The notes: generated by a model not told the origin, from the letters alone. A DNA stretch of 64,000 nt from Chloroflexota bacterium (GCA_013112715.1 JABFGB010000003.1:124001-188000); one strand, 5' to 3'. Shown: positions 53,987 to 63,344, counted from the first letter of the stretch. A program made the numbers and translations.

Positions 53987-55149
53987 TCAGCCTCCAATCG
54001 CTCCGGATTATATTTGATAGATTCAGCAATCTGTGTCAGTTGTTCTTCAAAGTTGACAAGTCCGCCTTCTCCGCTACGGGCTGAGAAAATGGCATATGCA
54101 CCATCACCAAAATCATAGGCCATAATAAAACCCTCAACCTTTTCATCTTCGGTTATGACTACTAATCGGTAGACAGGTATAGCATTAATGGTCATCTGTG
54201 CGATTGTGCCATTAGGATACAGCCCTTCGGCTATTGCGTATGTTTGCAAGATTTCTTCAGGGGTTGCCATTGGGTCAAAATTACCAATGAAGAAGGATGG
54301 TAGTTGGGTAGGGGAGATTACTTCTACCGCTATTTGTTCTGAAGAAAGGGTATCATTGAGGGAATGAACTCTTTTCGCCTCCTCGTTATTGAAAAGTTGT
54401 ACCTGCTCCGAACGTACTATAGTACGCCATTCTGGAGAATAATTGAAAGTGAAAACACAATTTTTTTCAAAATATGTTGCTGGTGGGGCTACATACCCTG
54501 TTTCGTCAAAATTAGGTGCAGGACGTGTTGACACCATAGATTCAGCTAAGGAAAAAACGACAGATTCTAAATCGGTCGCATTTTCGTCACGGGTCTCGGC
54601 ATCTATCATAACATCTGTATTGCCCACTTCTATCACTAAGAGTAACCCTTCCTTGATGAACCCGTATTGGTTACGAGTAAAATAGGTCATGACCCCTCGT
54701 TGCTGATTAATATTTATATCTGTCCATGTGTATTCGCTACGACCTGAGTTTCGACTCATAAATGAGGGGTCGCCAAAGTTACCTATTAGATCAATAGGGG
54801 CTGTTCTTTCCCATTCTGCTGTAGTTGATGCCCGACTATACATTGGTTCAATTTCACGAATGTAAATTTTAGATTTGCGATCAAGTGAAACTAGTCTGAT
54901 TTCAGATACAGGCTTCTCAGTGAAACCAACTTCTGATAGATCGCCAGAGGTAATGTTGACCATCATTACCTCTAGTGTTTGTTCATCGACTGACCAGCCT
55001 TGTGGATACCTAAAACTTAAAGTGCCGTCGCTTGCACAACTAATATATAGGTGTCCAGAATCTCCTTGAGCGTGACTTATTTGATAAGACAGGGGAATTA
55101 TGTTTAGTACAATTAACATTAGTGTTAAAACTCTTATTCGAGGTATCAT
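53983..55149 (-). CDS. Exported protein of unknown function
   Basis: 388 residues with a signal peptide (MIPRIRVLTLMLIVLNIIPL...). The body has two similar parts, each with a Cys near its start (SCASDGTLSFRYPQGW and NCVFTFNYSPEW), suggesting a duplicated beta domain with a disulfide partner. No known family. ATG 55149 has GGGG 6 bases upstream. It is coupled to the DsbA-like gene by ATGA. GC is lower than neighbours. Confidence 0.72.
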   Translation of the reverse strand: MIPRIRVLTLMLIVLNIIPLSYQISHAQGDSGHLYISCASDGTLSFRYPQGWSVDEQTLEVMMVNITSGDLSEVGFTEKPVSEIRLVSLDRKSKIYIREIEPMYSRASTTAEWERTAPIDLIGNFGDPSFMSRNSGRSEYTWTDININQQRGVMTYFTRNQYGFIKEGLLLVIEVGNTDVMIDAETRDENATDLESVVFSLAESMVSTRPAPNFDETGYVAPPATYFEKNCVFTFNYSPEWRTIVRSEQVQLFNNEEAKRVHSLNDTLSSEQIAVEVISPTQLPSFFIGNFDPMATPEEILQTYAIAEGLYPNGTIAQMTINAIPVYRLVVITEDEKVEGFIMAYDFGDGAYAIFSARSGEGGLVNFEEQLTQIAESIKYNPERLEAE

Positions 55150-55172
55150 GGAATCCCCTTTTGAAAATTCAG

Positions 55173-55296
55173 CCAATTGGATTAATGATGTTGTTGGCGA
55201 ATGTCGCAAACGGTTTGGATACACGCTAGATTCAGCACGGTGGCTTTAGCCCCGTGTCACCCAAAACGGTTCGCCAACAACATCATTAATTGGGTG
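55173..55296. repeat. Long foldback element, MITE-like or structured RNA
   Basis: A 21-base perfect inverted repeat (55181-55201 and 55270-55290, beginning ATTAATGATG and ending CATCATTAAT), extended imperfectly outward by CCAATT/AATTGG. The 68-base core pairs further (ACACG/CGTGT, GGC/GCC). It lies between the Cys-rich peptide gene and the exported protein gene. No transposase and no clear target duplication are visible. Confidence 0.72.
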
Positions 55297-55325
55297 CCTC
55301 TCAAAAGAAAATCAGTCGCTAAATA

Positions 55326-55616
55326 TTAGCAAGGAGAACAAGAAGTAAAATCTGTCCAAGGCCCACAGGAGCCGGTACACTTGTTACAAATTCTTATTTG
55401 ACCTGAAGTATATCTGCCATATGGAGGATTCGAACAGGTACCACAAACATCCAAGAAAAGATTGCGAATTTGGCGATCTTCACAACCCGGACCCGGTGGT
55501 TCTTGATCTGCATTGGCTACGCTGGGTTCTTGAAAAATTGCTATTGCAGTTATCACGATGGACGAAATGAACAAAACTACCAGCACAGAGACTGTGAATT
55601 TATACAGCTTATTCAT
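55326..55616 (-). CDS. Small exported Cys-rich peptide precursor
   Basis: 96 residues. A signal or anchor helix (about 6-28) is followed by a 60-residue exported domain with eight cysteines, ending GSCGPWTDFTSCSPC-like (short motifs CGTC, CNKC, CSPC). The Cys pattern suggests four disulfides or a metal knot. No family recognised. It lies in AT-rich DNA with a foldback element downstream, then the exported protein and DsbA-like genes. It is a plausible substrate of that oxidoreductase. Confidence 0.68.
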   Translation of the reverse strand: MNKLYKFTVSVLVVLFISSIVITAIAIFQEPSVANADQEPPGPGCEDRQIRNLFLDVCGTCSNPPYGRYTSGQIRICNKCTGSCGPWTDFTSCSPC

Positions 55617-55746
55617 TTTTCCCTCTCTTCTTCTAAGGTTTGAATTTTGCCTTGAGAAGCACCCGACCTCGATATTATCTTTTTTTTTACTAATGTCAAA
55701 ATTTTGTATGTTAATAATAAGTTATGCAAAAAATGCTTCATAAAAC

Positions 55747-55797
55747 AAATAGCTCTATACTCATTATCGAAAGACGATAAGTTGCATAGAGCTATTT
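55747..55797 (-). terminator. Terminator of the clp operon
   Basis: AAATAGCTCTAT pairs with ATAGAGCTATTT (12 bp), and inside it TTATCG pairs with CGATAA. In the minus direction it is followed by TGTTTTATG. It lies 69 bases past the clpX stop and separates the clp genes from the Cys-rich peptide locus. Confidence 0.78.
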
Positions 55798-55865
55798 AAA
55801 CAGTATATTTAAATGTTAAGCTAACATAATTACACTGGGAATCTTAGACGACTGCTGACTTGGCT

Positions 55866-57152
55866 CTAGGCCGCCGTAGCAGTTTCAAGCTCTAGGCCGT
55901 TGTCTGTCCACTTGAGGGTAGTGCCTTTGGTGTCCACAATCACAGGCCGGGATTCATGGCGAACGGCTTCTTCAGTGACGACGACTTTGGCGATGTTCTT
56001 GCTGGAGGGGATTTCAAACATCACATCCAGCAGGACACTTTCCAAGATCCCACGCAGGCTGCGCGCGCCAGTTTCATATTTCATGGCGAGTTCGGCAGCA
56101 GCACGGAGGGCCTCGTCGGTGAAGGATAATTCGACATTATCCAGCGCGAATAGGCTTTGATATTGTTTAATCAGCGCATTCTTGGGTTCTTGCAGGACAC
56201 GAATCAGCGCGTCTATCTCAAGGGGTTCGATATGACACAATACGGGGAGGCGTCCCACCAATTCAGGGATTAAGCCGAATTCCATTAGGTCATCGGCCCG
56301 AATGTGCTTCAATACATCCGATTTGTTGCCAGAACCGCTGGGGCCAGTGGTCGAGCCAAAACCCATCGCGCCCTTCACACCGATACGATCTGCAATGACT
56401 GCTTCGACACCGGAGAACGTGCCCCCACAGATGAACAGGATGTTGTCCGTGTTAATCTGGATGAATTCTTGGTGTGGGTGTTTGCGGCCACCCTGCGGCG
56501 GAACATTGGCGAGCGTCCCCTCAATAATTTTGAGGAGGGCCTGCTGCACGCCTTCACCACTCACATCACGGGTGATGGAAGGGTTATCGCCACTCTTGCG
56601 GGCAATCTTGTCAATTTCGTCAATGTAGATGATGCCTTTTTCGGCGCGGCTAATGTCAAAGTCGGCGGCTTGGATGAGGCGCAGTAGGATATTTTCTACG
56701 TCCTCACCTACATAACCTGCTTCCGTAAGGGCAGTGGCATCGGCGATGCAGAAAGGCACATCCAGCAGACGGGCCAGCGTTTGGGCCAGTAGCGTTTTAC
56801 CGCAGCCGGTTGGCCCAACAATCAAGATGTTGCTTTTTTCGATTTCAACATCATTAAAATTGCCGCCGGAATTGATGCGTTTGTAATGATTATAGACCGC
56901 TACACTGAGAATGCGTTTGGCGCGACTTTGCCCAATGACATAATCATCCAGATATTTCTGAATTTCACGCGGAGTCGGAATAGACTCGATGTGAAATTCA
57001 CTGGTGGTTACTTCCTGACTGAGGATGTGTTCACACAGGCGGACACATTCATCACAAATGAATACGCCGTCTGGCCCTGCAATCAGGCGGTTAACTTCAT
57101 CAGGCGATTTGCCGCAAAATGAACAGCGCGGCGGCCCACTTTCCTTGTTCAT
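55866..57152 (-). CDS. clpX: ATP-dependent Clp protease ATPase subunit ClpX
   Basis: 428 residues. N-terminal zinc finger (CSFCGK and CDECV), Walker [16 protein letters not shown], Walker [13 protein letters not shown], pore loop [11 protein letters not shown] and RKHPHQEF. Unfolds substrates for ClpP. Lies 9 bases after clpP, an operon with tig. Confidence 0.97.
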   Translation of the reverse strand: MNKESGPPRCSFCGKSPDEVNRLIAGPDGVFICDECVRLCEHILSQEVTTSEFHIESIPTPREIQKYLDDYVIGQSRAKRILSVAVYNHYKRINSGGNFNDVEIEKSNILIVGPTGCGKTLLAQTLARLLDVPFCIADATALTEAGYVGEDVENILLRLIQAADFDISRAEKGIIYIDEIDKIARKSGDNPSITRDVSGEGVQQALLKIIEGTLANVPPQGGRKHPHQEFIQINTDNILFICGGTFSGVEAVIADRIGVKGAMGFGSTTGPSGSGNKSDVLKHIRADDLMEFGLIPELVGRLPVLCHIEPLEIDALIRVLQEPKNALIKQYQSLFALDNVELSFTDEALRAAAELAMKYETGARSLRGILESVLLDVMFEIPSSKNIAKVVVTEEAVRHESRPVIVDTKGTTLKWTDNGLELETATAA

Positions 57153-57161
57153 GATCCCGTC

Positions 57162-57785
57162 TTATTTATGATTATTCTTGGTTGGCGGTTCGAGAATGGT
57201 GTCAATCAAGCCATATTCCAAAGCCTGTTGAGCGGTCAAATACACGTCACGATCCGTATCTTGTTCGATACGTTCTAGTGGTTGCCCCGTCGTTTCTACA
57301 AAGATGCGGTTCAGCAAATCGCGCTGACGCAGGATTTCGCGGGCCTGAATTTCGATGTCGGTTGCCTGACCACCACCACCGGATTGCCACGGTTGGTGCA
57401 TATGGATGGTCGCATTGGGCAGGGCCATACGACGGCCTTTGGTGCCACCTGTTAGCAGGACAGTGCCAAAGCTGGCGGTCAATCCGACGGCAACGGTACG
57501 GATGGGATTGGTAATCGAGCGCATGGTATCCAGAATCGCCAAACCGGAATAGATCACGCCGCCGGGGCAATTGATATAAATCTGGATTTCTTTTTCGGGG
57601 TCTTGTTGATTCAGATAGAGCAGTTGGGCCACAATCAAGTTGGCGATTTGGTCGTGGATTGCGGAACCAAGAATGATGATGCGTTCCTTCAAGAGCAGTG
57701 AGTAAATATCATAGGCACGTTCACCACGTCCACTCTGCTCAATGACCATCGGAATAACACCACTATAGATTTGCGTTGGGTTCAT
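57162..57785 (-). CDS. clpP: Clp protease proteolytic subunit ClpP
   Basis: 207 residues. Catalytic triad: Ser in [14 protein letters not shown] (the usual SMA/SMG loop is SFG), His in IHMHQP and Asp in [10 protein letters not shown]. The early segment [23 protein letters not shown] is diagnostic. Tetradecameric serine protease. Confidence 0.97.
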   Translation of the reverse strand: MNPTQIYSGVIPMVIEQSGRGERAYDIYSLLLKERIIILGSAIHDQIANLIVAQLLYLNQQDPEKEIQIYINCPGGVIYSGLAILDTMRSITNPIRTVAVGLTASFGTVLLTGGTKGRRMALPNATIHMHQPWQSGGGGQATDIEIQAREILRQRDLLNRIFVETTGQPLERIEQDTDRDVYLTAQQALEYGLIDTILEPPTKNNHK

Positions 57786-57888
57786 ATGTCGTCTACCGCA
57801 TCATTGTTGCCGTAATCAAACCGGCAAACTTCGACGCTTTTCTCCCTTTCTTGTTGATACCCTATAGACACTCTAACGTTACATCACC

Positions 57889-59367
57889 TTACTCAGTGGC
57901 TTCGCTGGCGGCGCTCTCAGTAACTTCGGCGGTTTCTTCAGCCAGCCCGGTGGTAGATTCATGTTGGCCCGCGCCGGCCTCTTCGGAGCCAGTCGCAGGA
58001 TTCAACCCTTTAGCAATATCAATTAGGCGGCGGACAGTGCGCTGTGAGACCAGATCAATGGCAAGATTGCGCCGATTTTCGTCTTGGTACAAAAATTGAC
58101 GGAACATCTCACTTTGCACACCAAATTGCTCAAGGCGTTTTTCAATTTCGGCATCAACAGCAGCATCATCCACCGTAAGCCCTTCTTGATTCGCCAGTTC
58201 ACTTAAGATGAGAGAACGACGCAGCCGATCAACTGCTCGTTCACTATACTCTTGCCGGAATTCATGCTCCGACTTGTTGATGAGCTTGAGATAATCGGTC
58301 AAGGGCATACCCACCCGTTGACGCAGGCTTTGATCTAGATCGTTGAGCATGTCATCAATGTAATCTTCCAGCATCAAATTGGGGTAGGTGATTTCGGCGG
58401 TTTCTAACAGCTTATCAACGGCCTGGACGAAATATTCTTCATCTGCCATGCTGACCATTGCTTCACGCAGATCTACTCGCAATTTGTCGCGCAATCCATC
58501 GAGTGTCTTTACTTCGCCGTTGGTGGCAAGTTCGGCCAGAAAGTCATCTTTACCCGGCAGAATCATGCTTTCGACTTTGTTAACGGTGATTTCAAAATTG
58601 ACAGGGCGGCCTGCCATCTCCTTATTTTCTTCATCTTCAGGGATGCTGAGGGAGAATGATTTTGTTTCTTCTTCGGTCAGACCTACCAACTGTGCCGAAA
58701 ATTCTGGCAGCAAATCGCGCTTGGGGTCGTCGCGCAAAATCACTTCATAATTGGCCTCATCTATGAACACTTCGGCATGGTCATGATCGTGTTCATGGTG
58801 ATGTTCTTCGTCCTCGGCGTGTTCATGGTCATGGACATGACCTTCGCTGTCGGCAAAGACGCCACGAATCTTGAGCATCACTTTATCCCCCATTTGGGCG
58901 GGGTGTTCGGCGGATTCGGCCACAGCCAACGTTTCACGGGTGCGATCCACTGCATTTTCCACTGCTTCTTCTGTCACATTGGGTTCTTTATAGTCGAGGC
59001 GCAGTGCCCGATAATCGCCTAATTTAACTTCGGGGCGCTTAGGCACAGTGAAGGTCAGGGTTAGCCCGTCTTCTACGTTGAGGTCGGTAATCTCACCTGC
59101 TGCATACGGTTGAATACCACTTTCGTCGAGGGCTTTGCCATAAATATCGTCGCCAATGTCTTCAATGGCTTCACGAATCAATCCCTCGCGGCCCACCAAA
59201 TTGAGTACCACATGATATGGGGCTTTGCCGGGACGGAAACCGGGAATGCGTAACTCTTTTGAGACTTTGCGGGCGGCCCCACGCATGGCCTGTTCGACCC
59301 GTTCGGGGTCAACCTTTACCTTGAGTTGCGCGGTATGATCAGCGAGGTGTTCGACTTGCAGTTCCAA
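57889..59367 (-). CDS. tig: Trigger factor with His-rich insertion
   Basis: About 492 residues. The ribosome-binding signature GFRPGKAP is near residue 43-50, the PPIase/FKBP domain spans about 155-245 and the helical C-terminal domain follows. The FKBP domain contains a 21-residue insertion (about 177-197) with ten His and many Asp/Glu, likely metal-binding. Chaperone for nascent chains. The start is TTG: 59367 has AAGGA 9 bases upstream, while TTG 59376 is directly adjacent to it. Forms an operon with clpP and clpX. Confidence 0.93.
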   Translation of the reverse strand: MELQVEHLADHTAQLKVKVDPERVEQAMRGAARKVSKELRIPGFRPGKAPYHVVLNLVGREGLIREAIEDIGDDIYGKALDESGIQPYAAGEITDLNVEDGLTLTFTVPKRPEVKLGDYRALRLDYKEPNVTEEAVENAVDRTRETLAVAESAEHPAQMGDKVMLKIRGVFADSEGHVHDHEHAEDEEHHHEHDHDHAEVFIDEANYEVILRDDPKRDLLPEFSAQLVGLTEEETKSFSLSIPEDEENKEMAGRPVNFEITVNKVESMILPGKDDFLAELATNGEVKTLDGLRDKLRVDLREAMVSMADEEYFVQAVDKLLETAEITYPNLMLEDYIDDMLNDLDQSLRQRVGMPLTDYLKLINKSEHEFRQEYSERAVDRLRRSLILSELANQEGLTVDDAAVDAEIEKRLEQFGVQSEMFRQFLYQDENRRNLAIDLVSQRTVRRLIDIAKGLNPATGSEEAGAGQHESTTGLAEETAEVTESAASEATE

Positions 59368-59514
59368 CGTTTGCAATCCTTAAAAATGGGGTCTATTGTC
59401 TGTTAATGGATTCAGTATTATACACGCCCTGTAAAGGGGTATCTAGCACGATTTTGCGTTCTGATAAACTTTTTATGTTGAGGTGAAAGAGGCCTAAATG
59501 AAGTAGAAAAAGTA

Positions 59515-59599
59515 TGGTGCGGAAGGTGGGACTCGAACCCACACGGATTACTCCACATGATCCTAAGTCATGCGCGTCTGCCAATTCCGCCACTCCCGC
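59515..59599 (-). tRNA. tRNA-Leu (anticodon TAG)
   Basis: Minus-strand cloverleaf with acceptor GCGGGAG/CTTCCGC, D arm GGCGGAATTGGCAGACGC, anticodon loop CTTAGGA, long variable arm (TGGAGTAATCCG), T arm GTGGGTTCGAGTCCCAC and encoded CCA. The variable arm confirms class II Leu. Confidence 0.96.
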
Positions 59600-59612
59600 G
59601 TGGCTGTGTAAC

Positions 59613-59641
59613 ACTATAGCAGAAACCCCTGTCCCTGTCTA
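59613..59641 (-). promoter_or_regulatory. Promoter of tRNA-Leu
   Basis: -35 TAGACA (5 of 6) at 59641-59636, exactly 17 bases, extended -10 TGC-TATAGT at 59618-59613. It lies 13 bases before the tRNA. Confidence 0.72.
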
Positions 59642-59657
59642 GGCTGATAGAATCGTC

Positions 59658-60890
59658 CTAGACGCTGTCGGAATCGAGATCCGCGATTGGCAACAACAGC
59701 GAAAAAGTGCTGCCCTGCTTGGGGCGGCTTTTCAGTTCAATATCACTGCCCATCCCACGTGCCAACATACGGGCCAATGCCAGACCCACCCCCGCACCGT
59801 TATAGCGTTTGGCGGTGCCGCTGTCCACTTGGAAGAACGGCTCAAAGATTCTTTCCTGATATTGTTTGGGAATGCCAATACCCTCATCTTTGACACTGAT
59901 GCGCACAAACGAATGCCCCAGATGATTTTCAAGGTTTGTAAAGATATAGACCGGGGTATCATTCGGGCTGAATTTGAGGGCATTATCCAGCAGCAAGATT
60001 AAAATGCGAGAGACGGCTCGGCGATCCGCAAATACAGGCAAGATTTCTTCCGGCACAAACTGGACACGCCTAAAATCGTCGCGGTGTGACCAACTGCGGC
60101 GCAAATTATTGATGGCTTGGTAGATGGCATCGTTGAGCATGGTCGGAGTGGGTTTGAGATTTTCGACTAGATGCAGTTCCGAAATATTGCTTACCAGTTC
60201 TTCCATGCGGGTGACTGCCCCGGTTGCCATGCGGGCAATGGTTTGGTCGCGCTCAAAACTTGATACTTCTTTAATTACTTCTACCAGCATGGAGACAGCC
60301 GTCTTAATTTGCAACATAGGTGTCCGTAATTCATGGTTGACGCTTTCCATGATGTGGTTTTTTAAGACTTCGGCTTGTTGGGCCATCTCAAGGGCGCGTT
60401 CCAATTCAAGGTTTCGTTTGCGTAGATCTTCGGTTAGATCGTGATTTTTCTGAATCAGGTCGTCGAGTTGAAATTTCGTTCGCAACAGGGCCTGTACGCG
60501 CAGCAGCAGGTCTTTCTCTACAACGGGTTTACGTAAATAATCGTCCGCACCAGAGAGCATCCCGGCCAGTCGTTGGCGTTCGGCCTCCACTTCTGTGACG
60601 ACAATGACCGGCAAATAACCCAGCGAGGCATCACCACGAATCCGTTGGCAGACCGCTAGACCATCTAGATCGGGCATGGAGAGGTCAAGGATTACCAAAT
60701 CGGGGTGCAGGTGAAAGATAATTTCGAGCGCATGGCTACCGCTATAAGCCACGCTGATTTTGTAGCCCATGCGTTCCATATATGCCTGTAGGTTGTGAGC
60801 CTCTTTGGGGTCATCATCCACAATGACAAGATGAGGCGGCTCATCACGAATTACAGCGTCCTCGAGGCTTGTGGCAGCTACATGTACCAT
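59658..60890 (-). CDS. Response regulator/histidine kinase hybrid
   Basis: 410 residues. Receiver domain at the N-terminus (VIVDDDP; phosphoacceptor in LVILDLSMPDLDG, about 70), HisKA with NHELRTPM (about 195), HATPase with LLLDNALKFSP, DEGIGIP and GVGLALARML. No transmembrane segment, so it is a soluble hybrid sensor kinase. A receiver first, kinase second layout fits a phosphorelay. Partner unknown. Confidence 0.92.
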   Translation of the reverse strand: MVHVAATSLEDAVIRDEPPHLVIVDDDPKEAHNLQAYMERMGYKISVAYSGSHALEIIFHLHPDLVILDLSMPDLDGLAVCQRIRGDASLGYLPVIVVTEVEAERQRLAGMLSGADDYLRKPVVEKDLLLRVQALLRTKFQLDDLIQKNHDLTEDLRKRNLELERALEMAQQAEVLKNHIMESVNHELRTPMLQIKTAVSMLVEVIKEVSSFERDQTIARMATGAVTRMEELVSNISELHLVENLKPTPTMLNDAIYQAINNLRRSWSHRDDFRRVQFVPEEILPVFADRRAVSRILILLLDNALKFSPNDTPVYIFTNLENHLGHSFVRISVKDEGIGIPKQYQERIFEPFFQVDSGTAKRYNGAGVGLALARMLARGMGSDIELKSRPKQGSTFSLLLPIADLDSDSV

Positions 60891-60997
60891 GTCATTAACC
60901 TTGTAACCATGCGCGAATTTAGAGCGTGTATTGTATGCCGAAAATTTTTCGTTGGAAAACGATACCCCTAACGTACTCCTTTTCGTTTGAAAATGGC

Positions 60998-62224
60998 TTA
61001 TTCACACTTACCAAGTGTTTGGCAAAGTTGGTTAATATGCAGGCGGTCATGTCGGGCGGTGAAGGATGCCATCTCCAAAAAGCTAGTTGGGCCAAACACA
61101 CTATGTCGCGCTGGACGCCCCCACGCCTCGGCGGATAGGCCATTGATCAATTCCAATGTGATGGCCCGCTCGGCTGCAAATTCGAGGGCAACCTTTGTTC
61201 CATCCAACCCTTGTAATTGCTGCTCTCCGGGGCGGGGCGGGGAAGGTGGCGGCACAAGGAACGGATCATCTTCGTGCAAAATACGTTCTAGGCGGGGCCG
61301 CTGCACGCGGGATTCACTATCCCGTAGATGCACCACAATTTCCATTGGTGACCATTCGTTTGGGTCAGGGCGTTGATGCCAATAGTGAGTCGGGATGTCG
61401 CTGACCATGCCCAACAAGGCACTGATATTGCCCATCATGCGCGGGGCGATTTGGTTTGGCACAAGTGGTTTGGGGATTAGGTCTTGCAGCCAATTTTCTT
61501 CGGTGATAAGTCGGAAAAAATCGGCGAGTGTACCTTCACCATCCGGCTGTACAGATTCTTGGCGAATATCTACGGTTTCATTATGATGATTGCGAATCCA
61601 AAAGGTGTTAAGGCCCGCCTGCGATGCCCCTACCATGTCGTTAGCCCAATCGTCCCCAACCATGACGGCTTCGTCGGGTTCAAAACCGAGCCGGGTCAAA
61701 ATCTCCTCATAGTAATGGGGCCACGGCTTGGAATAGTGCATATTGTCTAGTGAGGTCACAAACCAAAAACCTGTTTCTGGCATAGGCAGGCAGGCCCATT
61801 CGAGGCGCTGTTCAACTGCTTGATGTTGAAAAAGGGGATTGGTAGCGACGGCGACGGCATACCGATGATCCAATAGCCATTTAACCACTAGCGGTGCTGT
61901 CTCAATAGGCGTCGTTACCTGCTTCAGGGATGGATGCACTTTTTCAAAAAAGGTTTTCATTAAATCTTGGTGGTCGGCAAGTGAAAGGTCGGTGACCTCG
62001 TGAAAGGCAGTATAAAAGACCTCTGAATTCAGCCGCAGAGGGTCGCAATTCTTGATGACGCTGCGGATCCCATTAATAATTCCAGCCTCCAATTTATCCA
62101 CTGTCAAAGTAGGAAAGGCCTCGGTCAACAAAGGCAGCAAGGCTTTTTTGTAGTGTTGGACAAATTCATTGGCAGGATTGGTCAGCAGGGTGTCATCCAA
62201 GTCAAACAGGATGGCTTTAATCAT
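60998..62224 (-). CDS. HAD hydrolase fused to DinB-like domain
   Basis: 408 residues. Residues 1-230 are a HAD phosphatase (FDLDDTLLT nucleophile, VGDDWANDMVGA). Residues about 255-408 look like a DinB_2/YfiT-type four-helix metal protein (WSPMEIVVHLRDSE, FTARHDRLHINQL with His ligands). Such fusions are not common. It might couple hydrolysis with thiol-S-transferase chemistry; unknown. ATG 62224 has AGG at 9 bases; ATG 62233 is the alternative. It overlaps the upstream gene's end. Confidence 0.82.
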   Translation of the reverse strand: MIKAILFDLDDTLLTNPANEFVQHYKKALLPLLTEAFPTLTVDKLEAGIINGIRSVIKNCDPLRLNSEVFYTAFHEVTDLSLADHQDLMKTFFEKVHPSLKQVTTPIETAPLVVKWLLDHRYAVAVATNPLFQHQAVEQRLEWACLPMPETGFWFVTSLDNMHYSKPWPHYYEEILTRLGFEPDEAVMVGDDWANDMVGASQAGLNTFWIRNHHNETVDIRQESVQPDGEGTLADFFRLITEENWLQDLIPKPLVPNQIAPRMMGNISALLGMVSDIPTHYWHQRPDPNEWSPMEIVVHLRDSESRVQRPRLERILHEDDPFLVPPPSPPRPGEQQLQGLDGTKVALEFAAERAITLELINGLSAEAWGRPARHSVFGPTSFLEMASFTARHDRLHINQLCQTLGKCE

Positions 62225-62576
62225 CGTTGTCATCCTGTTCTAACGCCTGTGCGAATAGTTTTAACCCCGGACGCTCCTCATTGCATTTTGGACAGCCGAC
62301 GTAGGGGTCTTCAATAGGGATGTCATGTCGATCACACCATGCCTGCACCAGCATTTTGCGTCCAAATCCTAGCAGGGTCTGTTTAATGGTCAGTTCCATT
62401 TTAAGGTAGGGGCTGGCATTGGCCCGCAAAATCTCTGGTACAGGACACTTGGCGCAGTATTCAGGCTTCCAATGAGCCGAGATTTCATTTTTGGGAATCC
62501 GGCATTCTTCAACCTCACGCCCACGAAAATAGTCGCTGTAGTAAAAGGCGCATTCACGGCCATCGGGTGTTCTCAT
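62217..62576 (-). CDS. Small Cys-rich protein, probable metal site
   Basis: 119 residues with seven cysteines (9, 25, 41, 44, 81, 95, 98) and His84. Pairs CAKC and CPKC suggest zinc or Fe-S binding. No signal peptide. Not recognised as a known family. It is translationally coupled with the HAD-DinB gene (8-base overlap). Confidence 0.7.
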   Translation of the reverse strand: MRTPDGRECAFYYSDYFRGREVEECRIPKNEISAHWKPEYCAKCPVPEILRANASPYLKMELTIKQTLLGFGRKMLVQAWCDRHDIPIEDPYVGCPKCNEERPGLKLFAQALEQDDNDD

Positions 62577-62642
62577 AGCAGCTTCTTATCCTCCCCGAAA
62601 AATTCGCTCGTACCAATATAACGAATCACCGCGTCTCTGAGC

Positions 62643-62669
62643 AAAAACAAAGAGGCATTGACTGCCCCT
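62643..62669 (-). terminator. Terminator of efp
   Basis: On the minus strand AGGGGCA pairs with TGCCTCT (one G-T) around GTCAA, followed by TTGTTTTT. It lies 39 bases past the efp stop. Confidence 0.72.
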
Positions 62670-62707
62670 TGCTACCATTTCTATACACTGGAAGTGAAAA
62701 GTTGGAT

Positions 62708-63265
62708 TTAGACGCGGGTGACGTAGCTACCATCTTCGGTCTTGATGCGGATTTTATCACCGACATTTACGAACAGCGGTACCATCACTTCAAGGCCTGT
62801 CTGGGTTTTCACCTTTTTGTTGGCGTTGGTGGCTGTGTCACCAGCAATCGCCATCTCAGCATCTACAATCTCATGCTCAACAGTGCTGGGCAGTGCGTAG
62901 TCAATGATTTCATCCTGCCATTGGTTCAAGACCAACTTCAGTCCTTCAATGAGATAGAGGTAGTCGTCGCCAAAAATATCGCGGCGCAGATGGGGTTGGT
63001 CGTAGGTTTCCAAGTCCATGAAGGTCAGAAACTCATCGTCGGCATACAGATATTCGACTTCACGGCCTTCTACCCGAATATCTTCTACCCGGTCACCAGA
63101 GCCAAAGGTCATGGTGGTTACCGAGCCGCTGCGAAGGTTGCGGACGGTGGTACGAATGGTCGCATTACCACGGCCCGGTTTGTGATGGTGATAGTCAAGC
63201 ACTTTATAAATTTCGTCATCCAAAGTAAAGGTTGTGCCCTTACGTAGTTGATTCACGTCAATCAT
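62708..63265 (-). CDS. efp: Elongation factor P with Arg at the tip
   Basis: 185 residues, three beta domains. Relieves ribosome stalling at polyproline. The tip loop reads HHKPGRGNA, giving Arg32 where Lys is usual (PGKG). It lacks the Pseudomonas-type SGRN pattern but shares the Arg. No modification enzyme (EpmA/EpmB, EarP, YmfI) lies in the window. Normal length. Own promoter at 63314-63344. Confidence 0.96.
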   Translation of the reverse strand: MIDVNQLRKGTTFTLDDEIYKVLDYHHHKPGRGNATIRTTVRNLRSGSVTTMTFGSGDRVEDIRVEGREVEYLYADDEFLTFMDLETYDQPHLRRDIFGDDYLYLIEGLKLVLNQWQDEIIDYALPSTVEHEIVDAEMAIAGDTATNANKKVKTQTGLEVMVPLFVNVGDKIRIKTEDGSYVTRV

Positions 63266-63313
63266 GGGATTTTCAATTATGCCTTAGGTTTTGATTTTTG
63301 CGTTGCGGATTTT

Positions 63314-63344
63314 ATTATAGCAAAAGGGAAGTCAGAGGCGTCAA
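63314..63344 (-). promoter_or_regulatory. Probable efp promoter
   Basis: Extended -10 TGC-TATAAT (63322-63314 in minus sense), with TTGACG at 63344-63339, 19 bases away. The long spacer is compensated by the perfect extended -10. It would start about 40 bases before the efp ATG. Confidence 0.6.

Noticed and set aside
59393-59614. A 73-residue minus-strand frame (GVAELADAHDLGSCG...)
   Set aside because: It covers the tRNA-Leu gene; this peptide pattern is the familiar false translation of a tRNA-Leu.
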